The notes under the pieces: generated by a model | Seen by the model: the letters and a program-made list of their open reading frames with translations, nothing else | The model's database searches: none | What the model was told of the DNA's origin: nothing | Translations under genes and position numbers: made by a program | Part shown: positions 29,101 through 41,700 of the stretch, one piece after another | Layout: each line of letters opens with the position of its first letter | How positions within the stretch are numbered: the first letter of the stretch is position 1 | Assembly: GCA_003344405.1 (NCBI GenBank) | Contig: NOWV01000104.1 | Span: 186,001-250,000, forward strand | Direction: 5' to 3' | Source: Trichoplax sp. H2 | Taxonomy: Eukaryota; Placozoa; Uniplacotomia; Trichoplacea | DNA: 64,000 nt

Positions 29101-29763
29101 ATTGTTACCTGAATTGCCGTAACATTCACCAGCGAAATTATAAAAAAGCTGCCAGTAAATAACAAATTAGCCATACTCAGTATTATTATATCATATTTTA
29201 TGCCAATTAATATCCAATATAATTGCTGATGGGCTGACAATCTTGAAGGGTATTAGTTCCAATTTGCTGTACAAATTGAACTATTTAACATTACTCTTGA
29301 TCAGGATTGTGTATGATAAAGTACGGTATTATACAATATTATTTGACTCAATAACGCTATAACTATTTCATCTTTAATTTATTATGTAATCTATATTTAG
29401 TATAAAATCAGTGGGATGATAACATGAAATCTCAAATTGCGCTAATTATGAAGTTATTATTGTTTTACTCATCGCTCAGCATAAATTTGCTTTAATTGAA
29501 TTAAGTTGATATCCAATAAAATATGAAACGTAAAAATAACAGTTTTAATTCTGAGGCAATAATGAGAATCTAAAAGCTATGGCAATCTATATACCATAAT
29601 TTGTAATTATCTATTTTCGTCACAAAATGTATTTATTTTTGTATAAATTCTATAGCCACACAGATTATTACGTCAATCTTCGATTTGGGGGTACAGTTAG
29701 CTATTAAGCGTATCAACTGTGATATTTCATAAGCATTTTATTACAAGATACTGCACTGAGAAA
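26152..29763. other. Intergenic region upstream of the SMB-7TM receptor
   Basis: No gene recognised. A frame at 26966-27166 (+) lacks an ATG start and any domain. Near 29068-29090 there is a short block with two E-box-like CANNTG motifs (CAGGTG and CATCTG) that recurs upstream of the tandem pseudogene. Confidence 0.4.
29068..29090 (+). promoter_or_regulatory. Paired E-box-like block, copy 1
   Basis: A 23-bp block containing CAGGTG and, 5 bp on, CATCTG, about 0.7 kb upstream of the SMB-7TM receptor start. A closely similar block lies at 32913-32936, between the receptor and its pseudogene copy. A regulatory role is inference from position and repetition only. Confidence 0.25.
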
Positions 29764-32007
29764 ATGCATTGGCAAATCATATTAGCAACAATTTCCTGCC
29801 TGTACATTTGCCTATCGAAAGCCGAAAATGAAAATTTTTCGCTATTCTTTGATGAGAATTTGGATTTATTATTGCTGGATCCTAACTGCATGAAAAACTC
29901 AACTTCAAGTTATAGTTGTATTGATAGATGTAATGAAACCTATGTAAGAAGTCAAAGTTGCAATTGCGACGTTGATTGTGTAAAATATCAGGATTGCTGT
30001 TTCGATTATGCTCATTATTGTATTGACCAACGAAGTGATCTATCCTCTGTTTTGTCGTCCAATACTTCCAAGGAGTGGTTCGATTTAAATTTAAGTAAAT
30101 CAAAAAAAAAATTGCCCGTGCTTGAATGTACTGTTAAATCTGTTCTAATACTCGGATCATGTCCTGAAAACTGGCCAAATGATATTATTCGCTCTAAATG
30201 TGAAAATCCATCAATAACAAATTTTGATTATTATTCATCGGTGCCAGTCTATCAACGCTCCAGTAGCAACAATTACCGCAACTTTTATTGCGCTATCTGC
30301 AATGGGGCAGATATCAAATTATTGCAATATTGGACAACTAAAACGATTTGCAGTAATGGATCATTAGCCCGTAAATTGAAATTTATAGACTACGTTAAGC
30401 AATATTGTAAGCCATTAAACAGTATACATGATTACATGCCTCCAGATGCATCAGAATCACGATATTGCGTTGAAAGTTCACGGTGTAATGAAATTGATGC
30501 CATGAGAATTATCGGCGAAGAAACCTTACGGCAGAATATTGTTAGGAGCTGTCAAGAAGCAGCTGCGTATGTTCACTTTAAAGGAACAATTTATAAAAAT
30601 CCTTATTGTGCTCGATGTAGCAGTTATTCATTTTTAGAGTGCATGAATACTTATTATCCTGCACCTTTTATTGAACCGAGTTATAGCGATCAGAATTCAC
30701 CGTCAGGCTCTGTTATCATGTTGATCGATTTCTCGAATACAGGCCGATTTCTTTATACTGCTCAAAAAGGTAATAAAGTAGTTATTTATGCTGGCCATTG
30801 TCAACAAGGTTACTACTATGATCCATTACAAATGCGCTGCCAAGAGGTACTTTCCTATAACCGATCTAATTGGAGTGATCGCAATGATAGCGATTGTGAC
30901 GGGAATTTTCCTCAATTTTGTAATTATACACAAGGTCAAATTATTCATAATTGCTCTTCAGGCATAAGGCTCAATTCTACGCAATTTCTTGTTATTAATA
31001 CAACTCATATCCTACGATACAGCGATAATATTACTTATCCTATTCGATCAATTCATCGATCATATCTAACAAATAATGAAACTGTCATCTATATCTGTTA
31101 TAATCCTCTGCAAACTGATATTCTTCGCAAGACTATTTTTGAAATAATATCCTATAGCGGTTTTGCACTGTCTATTGGAGCATTCTTTTTTATCGTTATG
31201 ACATACTGTTTGTTCTCTGAATTACGCACACATCCAGGTAAATGCGTTATGAATTTGTCTATGGCATTTTTCTTCATGTATATTTTACTACTAATAATTA
31301 AATTGATTGAACCAATTAATATGAAAAGTCATAACCTGCAATTTATTTGTATTGGACTAGCAGCGTTAACTCATTGCTTGTATCTGAGTTGTTTTACCTG
31401 GATGAATGTATTAACTTATGATATGTATACAAGCTTTACATCAATGCGTATTAGTTTCAACAGGAATACTAAGCGTTTATTTGCTTTATATTGTGCTTAC
31501 GGATGGCTACTTCCTATAGCAGCAGTAAGCACCTTACTTATTCTAGATAGATTGAAAATTTATGATATTGGCTATGGTCTAGCTTCAACTCAATGTTGGA
31601 TACGTAACTTTTCAGCAATTCTGTTGTTTGTTGTCATTCCTATGGCTTCTTTAACTACTATTAACTGCTTACTATATCTGATGACAGTGGTAACGATTTA
31701 CAGAACTAGGCATAAGGCCAAAAAAATTGGGAAGAAGCATGGAATTGGTATTTCTGATTGTCGATTATACCTGTCCATGATAACTGTAGTCGGAGTGACG
31801 TGGTTAATTGGCATACTAGCTAATATTAAAGCAATGGCTTTAATGTGGTATCCCTATCTGATTCTGAACAATCTTCAAGGCATTTTCATGATTTTTGCTT
31901 TTATATTGAATCCGCGTGTGAGCAACTGTTACAAAAGATTATTATTTAGATGTACGAAAACGAAGGGAACTTCTATCATTCAACTAAGTAGGACTACTAA
32001 ATCTTGA
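29764..32007 (+). CDS. Somatomedin B-containing secretin/methuselah-like 7TM receptor, intronless
   Basis: A 747-residue predicted cell-surface receptor in one exon. I start at the ATG at 29764 because it gives a clean signal peptide (MHWQIILATISCLYICLSKA); the frame is open further upstream but has no ATG. Residues 52-86 form a somatomedin B domain with eight cysteines spaced C-x3-C-x9-C-x1-C-x3-C-x5-CC-x6-C, the canonical pattern. A Cys-rich, N-glycosylation-rich ectodomain follows to about residue 455. The 7TM begins near residue 457 and is of family B/adhesion or methuselah type: TYCLFSELRTHPGKCVMNLS, CFTWMNVLTYDMYTSF, ASTQCWIRNFS, VVGVTWLIGILANIK and LNNLQGIFMIFAFILNPR. I see no GAIN/GPS cleavage motif before TM1. 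A broken tandem copy lies 3.4 kb downstream. Ligand and function are unknown. Confidence 0.92.
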   Translation: MHWQIILATISCLYICLSKAENENFSLFFDENLDLLLLDPNCMKNSTSSYSCIDRCNETYVRSQSCNCDVDCVKYQDCCFDYAHYCIDQRSDLSSVLSSNTSKEWFDLNLSKSKKKLPVLECTVKSVLILGSCPENWPNDIIRSKCENPSITNFDYYSSVPVYQRSSSNNYRNFYCAICNGADIKLLQYWTTKTICSNGSLARKLKFIDYVKQYCKPLNSIHDYMPPDASESRYCVESSRCNEIDAMRIIGEETLRQNIVRSCQEAAAYVHFKGTIYKNPYCARCSSYSFLECMNTYYPAPFIEPSYSDQNSPSGSVIMLIDFSNTGRFLYTAQKGNKVVIYAGHCQQGYYYDPLQMRCQEVLSYNRSNWSDRNDSDCDGNFPQFCNYTQGQIIHNCSSGIRLNSTQFLVINTTHILRYSDNITYPIRSIHRSYLTNNETVIYICYNPLQTDILRKTIFEIISYSGFALSIGAFFFIVMTYCLFSELRTHPGKCVMNLSMAFFFMYILLLIIKLIEPINMKSHNLQFICIGLAALTHCLYLSCFTWMNVLTYDMYTSFTSMRISFNRNTKRLFALYCAYGWLLPIAAVSTLLILDRLKIYDIGYGLASTQCWIRNFSAILLFVVIPMASLTTINCLLYLMTVVTIYRTRHKAKKIGKKHGIGISDCRLYLSMITVVGVTWLIGILANIKAMALMWYPYLILNNLQGIFMIFAFILNPRVSNCYKRLLFRCTKTKGTSIIQLSRTTKS

Positions 32008-35000
32008 TTAACTTATACTTATCCATCCTGTAATCAGATTGATTAGTATCGATATAAATATTATCTATAAGTACTTCCATTCGTAGATGTGCATTACGCA
32101 ACAACAATTAGAGATAGATATCTCTGTATCAATCTATTATTAACCATACAAAAGGAAATACCTTAAAATAGCTTATAGTATGGTGGCAGGTATCGCAGTA
32201 TATATTAGATAATCCGCAATATCGAAATGGAGTATCCTTAAAATGATTTCTCATCGCTCGATAGCAACATTTTCTTATCTTGCAATTAATACTACTTTAA
32301 AATTATTTTAAGTGATTATTACATATTACTTTTCCATAGAAAAGGGTTGCTTGCGCTGACACTGCATTCAGTGTCCCGTTGAAATATATTGACGGTATGA
32401 AATACGGAAGCTAATATTCTATTATAATAATTATTTATACGAATTTATTTCAGATTTTCAGGTGTATATTTCGGACTAAATAAAATTAAAAAAAAGATAA
32501 GGCTGTATCTCTAATTCTGGATATCTGATGCAAAATAAGCACTTTGATCTCTCGGAAGTGCTGTATAATTTGCGATATAGTTACTTTCTCTTTTAATTTG
32601 TTTGTTTCAAAGATATCTAAATTTTATTAGTGCAATTAACGAGCCATCAAATTAGTATTGCAAGATATCGTAGCACTTAATATAAAGCTATTTTTCAGGT
32701 CAAATTATAACAATGGCAAATAAAGCATCAAAATTTCATTATAATTAATTTTAATTAAATATACAGTATCATTTTTAGTTAAGAGGACTACCTACTGTAC
32801 TATACATGCTTGTTAAGATCGAAAGTAAAAACTTTAGCTAGATAATGTTGCTATCGTACTATTGTTCAGTCATAAATTATGTTGTTATAGGTAGTAGAGG
32901 CTTCAATGTACTGCCAGGTGCAACATCTGTTGACTGCTCTACTTCCCTATTATTAACTGATTAAAAATTAATTAAGTAAATCATAATGTACGAGTATAAC
33001 AATTTTGTTACTGTTCTCGTACAAATAAATCTATCTTTCTACCATAATATTACCAGTAAATTCTTTAAAATTTATGGCGAATTGATAGCCAATGGATGAG
33101 TATGTTGCTTAAAGGAATTCCTAGGTGATTACGTAAAATTCTTCTAGTATAGCTGCTTTAACGGATATTTTTAAGCTGCTGCAATGATGCAACTACTATT
33201 GAGATTAATTAAAGTGCGTTTGATTGCTGTAATAATTATATTATTACTGATACCGATTTTAAACGAAATGTGCTTATTACTTCTTTTCAGTCAGATATAA
33301 GTCGAATAAGCCGAACTTTTTTCAAGAAATTTAAATACCTACCTTACATTGTCTTTGTAAACTATTTAAGATATTGTCTGCATAACTTATAAATCGTATT
33401 ATACCGTCTTATTTTTCATACAGCTGAGAAAACTTTTATGCGAGTCCGAATTTTAATAATTTTATTTGTTATTTTCTTGATGTTGTATCATTTTGTTCTC
33501 CTCTTAATATAAAAAGTTAATACAACACGTTTATACTGTAGCGTAGCATTTTTCATTAGCGATTTATGGACTTGTGTTTATTGCACTTTTAGAGAAAATA
33601 TACTGCCGGTAGTATTTATCTCCATAGCTAAAAATTTCGACTTGGCTTATTAGATAAAATACCGATACCGCGACAATCATTTAGTAATATAAGCGTATGT
33701 TATTTCAGGTAGCAGCTATAAATATCAAATAATTAATGTATCATGCAATTTTTTTTCTTGACTGTTATTATTGATCAATAAAGATATCGTAGCGAAGATG
33801 AGTTTGAAGGTTTAGTCATCTGTTTTCATTAATTTATTGCAAAGGTGTATGATAATCAAGCGGCATCAAGCTATATATTATATTAATAAAGATTTAGAAG
33901 CTTTCTAGATATTTCCGTTTATATCTAGATTTGAGTTAAGGTTCATAGAAATTCTTATTCATGTTAAGCACGAACAGATTATTCATTGTTATATGCAGCA
34001 AGTACCGTAATTTGGTTGATACGTATACTGAATCTGACGCAGTTCCGGAGTCTATCAAAACCGTTCTAGTGATACATTACTAATTAAGTAGACTAATTTA
34101 TTTCTGATATTAGATTATTGTTCATTAGCTATACCAGAATAACCTTACTTCAAGCTTAAGATTAATTTAGTTACTAAATTTTTTCATTAAGACCTCCAAA
34201 CAACAGCAAAAGCAAATATTACCGAGAAGAGTAATATAGGCTGGGTTTTCGCCGCCCACATGAACGTATCATAATATAGTATTTGCTTTACCGTTTACTA
34301 CGTGAATTCTGCAAAGCTCCTAGACCGATAAATCAAACGGTGTTGTTTGATATCGTTAGAGCTGTTTTCTTTGTGAACAAGCAATAATGATTATGCTATC
34401 TAGCTCTTTTAGCAGTATCGATAATTATCTCTTGTCGGAAATTCTTTAAAATTTTTACAATATTGTCTTTACTTTTTATAACAATTCCGACGTCATAATA
34501 CATAATAATGAAAGGATATCTGAATTGACTGGTTTCGTAAATAAGAAAACTTAAATACAAGAAAATACATTATGATCCATTGGGATTACTGATAAATAAG
34601 ATATCTATAAAACTGCTGTTTTACGTTGTATTGGAGGCAGAAGTATCCCATATCGGTACTTTTCTACAGCATTAGCGAATATGATTTAGATTAGCATTTA
34701 CAGCATTTATCATTTCAAGAAACTGGGTTGAATTGACGGTAGTTTCGTTTGGTTTCTACTTATTGATAATTACATCTTTACATGCCTTGCCTGATAGCAA
34801 AGTCAGCAGATAAAGTGTACGAAGTAGCTCATGTGTTCAATAATGTATAACTGTTACTTAACTCAACTTGCCTAATCTAAACTAATTAGATTACCCTAGA
34901 TAAGTAACAATAACTGAGAAATGTACTTTCGGAATCTTCTAAGTATATCTTTATTCTACAAAATACAAATCTAATTTAATATTCAAAATCAATCATTTAG

Positions 35001-35384
35001 TTAGCTTTTTTGGCCATAAAACCGGTTTACGATGTGCGATATATTTCGACCAATAAGGCATCGTGAATACTTTAAATTATTCCTAGTCTAATCCAATGAA
35101 TTTGTAATATTACTATAGATTAACTTTTTGTTTACCCTAGCTTATAATTAACAAGGATTCATATTGAATTTACCATAGACAATTCATATACCATATTTAG
35201 TATAATTTAACCTGTATTAGGAACAGGTTTGTATCGGCTATATTAAGTCATAAAATAATTCATGCACATATCCAAATTAATAACTATCTTCACGTGATAC
35301 ATTTACATGTCTAAATTAAGTAAGATATCATTCATTACGGTAGATTCACTACCATGACAATAACACTGACACTATAGACGATAT
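32008..35384. other. Region between receptor and its pseudogene copy
   Basis: No intact gene. By position it should hold decayed upstream and ectodomain sequence of the duplicated receptor, but I could recognise only the E-box-like block at 32913-32936. No somatomedin B remnant was visible. Confidence 0.4.
32913..32936 (+). promoter_or_regulatory. Paired E-box-like block, copy 2
   Basis: Resembles 29068-29090: CAGGTG and CATCTG at the same spacing followed by TGTT and ACTG. This is consistent with the receptor having been duplicated together with its upstream DNA. Confidence 0.25.
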
Positions 35385-36245
35385 TATAATATATATTTGT
35401 ATTGGCAAACGACATAAAATACCTTTACTCAGAACTATATTCAAAATAGCATCTTATTCAGGGTATTCTATATCGATTGGGGGATTTGCATTTATCTTCA
35501 TTACTTATTGCTTACTTCCCGAATTACGAAAATGTCTAGGTAAATGTGTCCTAAGCTTATCGTTCTCCTTTTTCTTCATGTATATCTTATTAATTGCTAC
35601 AGAAATAGTGAAACCATTAAATTTAAAAAAATAATGTTTTACTGACTATCTGTATCGCTGTCGCAGTAATAACTCATTGTTAAATTTGAATTGCTTTGCT
35701 TGGATGAATGTATTAACATACGATATGTATATCAGTTTTAGTAAGTTTCGTATTACATCTCAAAGTAAAGGAACAATTATAAGATACTGTATTTATGATT
35801 GGCTTCTACTAGTGACTGTAAAGGTAATATTAGTAATATTAGATAGACTTGATACTGTAAGAACTGATTATGGCCAAGCAGAATCTCGATGTTGGATTGG
35901 TAATTCTTCGATAATCCTATACGTTGTTGTTATTCAAAAACGTATTATAGCTTTGATAAATTGTTTCTTATACATTACGGAAGTTGTTAATATTTATCGA
36001 ACACGTACAAAGGCCAATAAGTTAGGTGAAAGGCATGATGGCAGTATTTCCGATTGTAAACTTTATTTATCTATGATAATAGTTGTTGGAGTTACATGAT
36101 CTATTGATATGGTAGCTAATATTAAAGTTATGGTCTATATGTGCTATTTAACTCGATATTGAACAATTTACAGGGCATAGTTATAGCATTGGCATTTTTA
36201 TGTAATTGACGAGTGAGTAATAGTCATCGCAAGTTAATACATGAA
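35385..36245 (+). pseudogene. Broken tandem copy of the SMB-7TM receptor (7TM part)
   Basis: Translation follows the 7TM of the receptor at 29764-32007 almost from end to end, in shifting frames. Matching blocks are IYICIGK / RTIFKIASYSGYS (TM1), PELRKCLGKCVLSLSFSFFF (TM2), TICIAVAVITHC and NCFAWMNVLTYDMYISF (TM3), AESRCWIGNSS, ISDCKLYLSMIIVVGVT (TM6) and NNLQGIVIALAFL (TM7). Lesions are a TAA at 35632-35634, frameshifts around 35632 and 35677, the TM6 Trp codon changed to TGA near 36097, another frameshift near 36150, and a stop replacing the Pro of the terminal NPR motif. I found no ectodomain or start codon. It is a dead tandem duplicate; a long open stretch (35677-36096) survives by chance or recency. 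Confidence 0.92.
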
Positions 36246-38256
36246 ATTATAGGCATAAATTCCACCCTGAATGTCATAGAATTTGGTAGTTTAACAAAAT
36301 CAACTTCTCTCGCAATAGTCCAAAAAACCTTTTCATGAATATTGAAGTATCATTGTCTTAGAAAGCTGAGAAGAATATTAAAAGGAAATCTGATATTTAA
36401 TACTTTGGGGGATTGCCGTATGGAGACTTTTACGAAGTAACTAATAACAGATCACATTAATCAATAAAATGTTATAATTAAGTGAGATAGAAACTGTTGA
36501 TGTTCAGATATATTTTACGCCTACCAATTTAAGCGGAAATTATATGGTGATTCGCTTTTAGGAATTGCAATCACTAAGATAAGTTAAATTTAGTTATAAT
36601 ATTTACAATAAAATTACTATAAGCACCGTTCATTTACGTAGTCATAATATCAATACTCTGTCTATTTTAAAATTAGTACTATGGTAAAATATGAAAATAT
36701 ACGGTACGTTATGTTACATTATCGCATTCGAAGCTGATTTTAATAAACTTGAGATATCACTCCTGGTATCATATTCTTTAGCTCATAAAATATTTCCTCT
36801 ATTGTTCGTATATTATTATTACTAAAGCAGATGTCTATAATGATAAACTAATTTAATCGCCAGAGCTATGACTTTCAAAAAACAATTTATCTCGTTGCCT
36901 TAGTCACAAGGAAGTTATCAGAAATGATTACAATGCTAGTAGAACTAATAATATTAATGATGTTAATGACTATTATAGGTTTTCAGATGAAGAATTTTAT
37001 AGCATTATCTACAGGCAGTTTAGGGTACTCGTATCAAATAATTACTGTCGAAATTAATTGAAAATCAACATTAGCAAAGTCGACTATAAGCTTAACTAAT
37101 TCTACGCTGCTTCATTTATCTCAATAAATATTGGATTAGATATACGAAAAATCCGACATTTATTTTGCATCGTAGCCATCTTTTTGTTAGTCTGAAGTAT
37201 ATAATTTCGCTAGGGGTATTATTGCACTTTTATTTATGCCAAGAACAACGGAACATTCCATTTCAATCTACTGTCCTTTTCTTAGAGGTTCTATTTTCAT
37301 ATTAGTAGCGGAAAGGTAGCTTTTTGTTAATAAATTTTTGATTTTATAGCCGAAAATTGATTATCTTATACGTCGATTAAAGAACCGAACGAAATTTTAT
37401 CCCGAGCACGAACTGAATATTTGGCAATTACATAGATTTTACAATAAGAAGACGAAAATCCGAATAACTGTAACTGTAGATATGTTTATTACACCCCAAC
37501 GAATTTTATGCTAAATAGACTATACGAGAACTTGCTTAGAGTTTAGGGTATACAAACTGTATATTGTCCCTGTTTAATAATGCAAGATTAAGATCGCTAT
37601 TTTATTTATTCATACTTTAAATATGTATCGTGCAGTGTATCAAGTACACGTAGAATTTAGTAATCAAAAACCTAGAATTGACTCGTGATGCCACGGATTT
37701 AACCAGCCTTTCATTTCGAAACATTAATAATAATACTTTGATTTTTTCCAGTAAGGGATAAATGATTAAAAAATAAGTCTTAAAATATAAAATATTTATC
37801 CTTCGTAATAATTTCAAAACTTCCGAACAATACATAAGCTTACAATTAGAAGAAATTGATTTTGGATTTAAGTGAAAATGATAGTAAACCATGTTAAGGC
37901 TAATCTCAATTAGCTACTTTATTTTAATATCTTTAAAGGAATGATTCTTAGTAATCATCCTGAAAACAAAATTATTCTGCTGAAATAGTTACCGTATCCC
38001 AGATATACGAGTGTAGAATGTAAAAATTAAAAAAATTTTCCCAAAATTTAAGACGTAGGTTGTTTATAAATCAGACTTGCTGCAACACTAAACTGACGCG
38101 TATTGTGTTTTAATTGATAACCGCTAATGTAATGAAGTAAGGGTGTGCGATGTAAAAATGCCTAAATAACTATTAGACGCATATAATTTATAATCTATCA
38201 AATTTCTCATTGTCCATGATTTTATAGCAATTATTACAGTCAAATTTATGGAGAAT
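36246..38256. other. Gene-free stretch between pseudogene and metalloprotease
   Basis: No gene recognised. The 91-codon frame at 37617-37892 (-) is hydrophobic AT-rich sequence with no domain. Confidence 0.4.
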
Positions 38257-38262
38257 TTTATT
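38257..38262 (-). terminator. Polyadenylation signal of the metalloprotease gene
   Basis: AATAAA on the minus strand about 38 bp beyond the stop codon. A second AATAAA overlaps the stop at 38295-38300. Assigned by position only. Confidence 0.45.
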
Positions 38263-38299
38263 TGATGGCTATCTGCTACTGTAATTTCAAAGTATTTAT

Positions 38300-38721
38300 T
38301 TAACTAGTGGCTGGTAGAACATTTTGTCCGAACAGGCCAACAAAATTACCACGTGGAGAATAATGAGCTACTAAATAGACGTTATTTCCAATAATGCTTC
38401 GGCCGCAACCTATGTGTGTAGTAGATTTCCATATCAGTTGTGTAAAATGTTTTGCTGCAGAAATGAATGAAGGCGACGAAAAATCATAGTTAGCGACCTC
38501 GCTATACCATATGCCAACCATTTGTGTAACATTAGCGGTAGAAGGATTGGCAAAATCTCCGTGATAGAGATTTTCGCCGTGAACAGTATCACTTGGATAC
38601 ATACTGCCTGTAGCTATAAGTTGATTTGCCCAAATTTCTGCAGATATTTGGAGCGGAGTTAACCATTGAAGGTCTGGAACACCATGTATGCGACGTAATC
38701 GGTTGTGCTCGTTCAAGCAGT
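38300..38721 (-). other. C-terminal CAP/SCP domain exon
   Basis: Begins at an acceptor in phase with the preceding CUB exon (G|AC, Asp) and reads DCLNEHNRLRRIHGVPDLQW, the usual CAP opening. GENLY and the signature KHFTQLIWKSTTHIGCG follow, then YLVAHYSPRGNF, where most members have Cys at the position of Ala (VCNYSP-type motif). About 140 residues, which is full length for the domain. CAP proteins (venom allergen/CRISP/PR-1 family) are secreted and mostly non-catalytic binding domains. Confidence 0.93.
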
Positions 38722-41700
38722 CTTGCTGATAGGGTAGTAAATTTATTGGAGCTATAAATTTTGGAATTGAAATGTGTTATGTAGGTTGGGTAACAAAGTA
38801 ACTTTATTACATTCAGATAATATATCTATAGCGAAATTTTAATCAATCTATTTAATTATTTACCTGAGGCGATAGTATCTATTCGTAATTGAAGCGTTTA
38901 CATATGATAAAATTTGATAAAAGATTTTCTTATTAGAATTCAACTAATTCAAGCAACGGCTTCCAAACATAATGATTTAGTTTACTTTGTAGAGCGTCTA
39001 ATGTATATTAAAAAACTGTTTTGAAATACCTGTAGTATAATATGAAGCATTAAATCCACGACCTTGGTTGTAGTTGTCGGAATGAAAAACGATTAATAAG
39101 CGATTTGAGGAGGACGTTATTGAGGAAGGAATGTAAGTATCACATAAAGACTTTAGTAGTAGACTTTGAGCAGTTTCTCCATCGTAAACATTTATCCAGT
39201 CTTTGGAACAATTGGACGTAGTTGACGCTTGGATTTCCATAAAGTTCCATACTAATGTAATAACATGATTAGCTGGAGCTCTGATGAGGTATTGACAATC
39301 GATATTCAGTGGGTATAGACCAGGATAGTTAGGACTCATAATAATCCCTGCAGAGGAGTTATAGTCCGCATTGCAGATATCCACTGACACAGCTGTTACA
39401 CGTGATAGCACAAACCAGAAGTAAATACCGGGGAAATTAAAAATATCAGTTACTATATAACGTAATCGTAGGTAAATTGAGAATGAGATAGAATTATATG
39501 TTGTATATTTTCAGAATTAAGTACCGATACTACAGTATTTACAGTATTAGTACTCCGATTTATTTGCAACAGATCCATCAATGCAAAGCCGTAATGATAT
39601 TATTAATATGACATATTCCAAGTTAGATATTCTATCAGTTAGCCGTTCATTTAGCAGAAGCCTAGATATCAGCCTATAACTAGTCTATTTGAAAAGTACT
39701 TACTCTCGTATCGGAAATGAAATCCTTTCATTTCTGTATCCCCATCGGTCGTGAATTCAAAGGTAAGAACAGATCTTGACGATAGGATAGAAGGAGGGAA
39801 TTTTTTACCGCATGCTTTCAGTAGTCGTGCAGCACTCATATGACTGTCATCATATATTGAAACGAAGTCGTACATACAACCATTGGAAGGTTCTAACTCG
39901 AAATCTATCCAATTAATTTTTAGGCGTTGATTTGATGAAGTAAATATTTTAAATACGCAAAAGCTGAAGGTAGAATATTTTAACGGATATCCTGGACTTT
40001 TTATTTCCCCAGATGTTTGATGAATATTGGTTCCGCAAATAGCAGATGATGCAGTTGGAACTAGCGTCGGATCAGAAGTAACAGGAACTGTTAAAAAAAT
40101 ATGAATCAAAGGCGTTGAAGATTTTAGTCCAGTTGCAAATACGTACAGAAGTAAAAATTAGTGTCATTTATGCCTATAAATCACGCCATGAATAAAATAA
40201 GAATCACATATTAGCACAGATGTGGTAATCTTCTAAAGTGAATGCATGCAAATAACCATTCTCTATACTATTGTTCATATTTCATTCTTGATAGCAGCTT
40301 TTAAATGCAATTTTAACATTTCTATGTTTTTCTTATAACCTTTTGTCACATTGTAGCAATTTACCTCCCACATAATTTGCTAGAAAACCTTTTCTGGTTT
40401 CACTTTCATCGGTATGAAACTGTAAGATAAGAGTATTTTCTGTTGATGCTATTGCATTTGGAGGGGGTGTTCGTTCGCAAAATCTGCCCAATTTTGTCTG
40501 ATTACTATGACCAACAACATCATATATAGTCAGACTATCGAATCCACATTGATAATCATCTTCGATAGCAAAATCTTGCCATGTTAAATTTATTTTGTAA
40601 TTCGATGGAAGTTGAATTGTCATGTTACAATCTAATAAATTATCGTAATTGGATGGATAATTTTTACTGGCAATAGCGCCACTAATTGATGTAAATATTC
40701 TATTGCAGTAACCTATAACGATACAATAATTTCGTATTATTTCATCTGACATAATTGTGATTAGTATAAAATACGAAAAACTTACTTGCTGTCGTTAATG
40801 TTTCACAATTAATTCCAGAAAAATTAGGAATACAATGACAAGTGTAGCCGGTGGTATAATTATACTCACAGGTACCGCCATTTTGACATGGATTTGAATT
40901 ACACGGAGGTGATACTGTTTATACAATAAGAATTGAAATCAGAAAGTTCAAATTTGGCATTGAATTTCAGAAATTAAATAGCAGTGAAATTAAAAAGAGT
41001 AGTATCATTGAGAGCGTTTGAAATTTTTAAGAGCATGTATACTTGCTACGGTCATCACGGGAAATGGTCAATCACGGAAATTATATTTAAATCTTCAGTT
41101 TTTATTATTTTTATATCATCCTATATGGTGAAAAGTTTCACTTCAAATGATATAACTTCCATTTGCATCTTTAGCTACTCTAAAGTAATATGAAAGATAT
41201 CCAAAATAATGACTAGTATACGTGCAAGCTTACATTTATCGTAAATCTGTAATTTGACAGGCAAAACGTGTTGTTCAAGACACAAAACTTCTAATCCATA
41301 AGATCGATTCATATAGGATTGATGCAATACGCTAATTCTATACTAAGGCATAAAAACTTAAATCTTAATGGCCTTAAAGAAGACAATGCATATGAAAGTC
41401 ACATTATTTAAGGTGGGATTTTTCATCGTATAAGTTGATGTAAAAAGCATAAGCAGCTAAAAATTCAAATATGATTTCCGTGATTGACCGTAACATATGC
41501 GATTACATATTCATTACCTTAAAACTTTGGGGTTTGGACTAGAAAGTAACTTTATTGATTGATATTTTCTTACCAGTTGAATAATGGAGCTCAAAACCTT
41601 TTGCAGTTACTGATGTATCGGACAAGAACGAAACGATAACTTGATTAGACATGGAATATTGAAAACTAGGTAAAGCAGTTCCGCAAAGGGGAGGAAAAGT

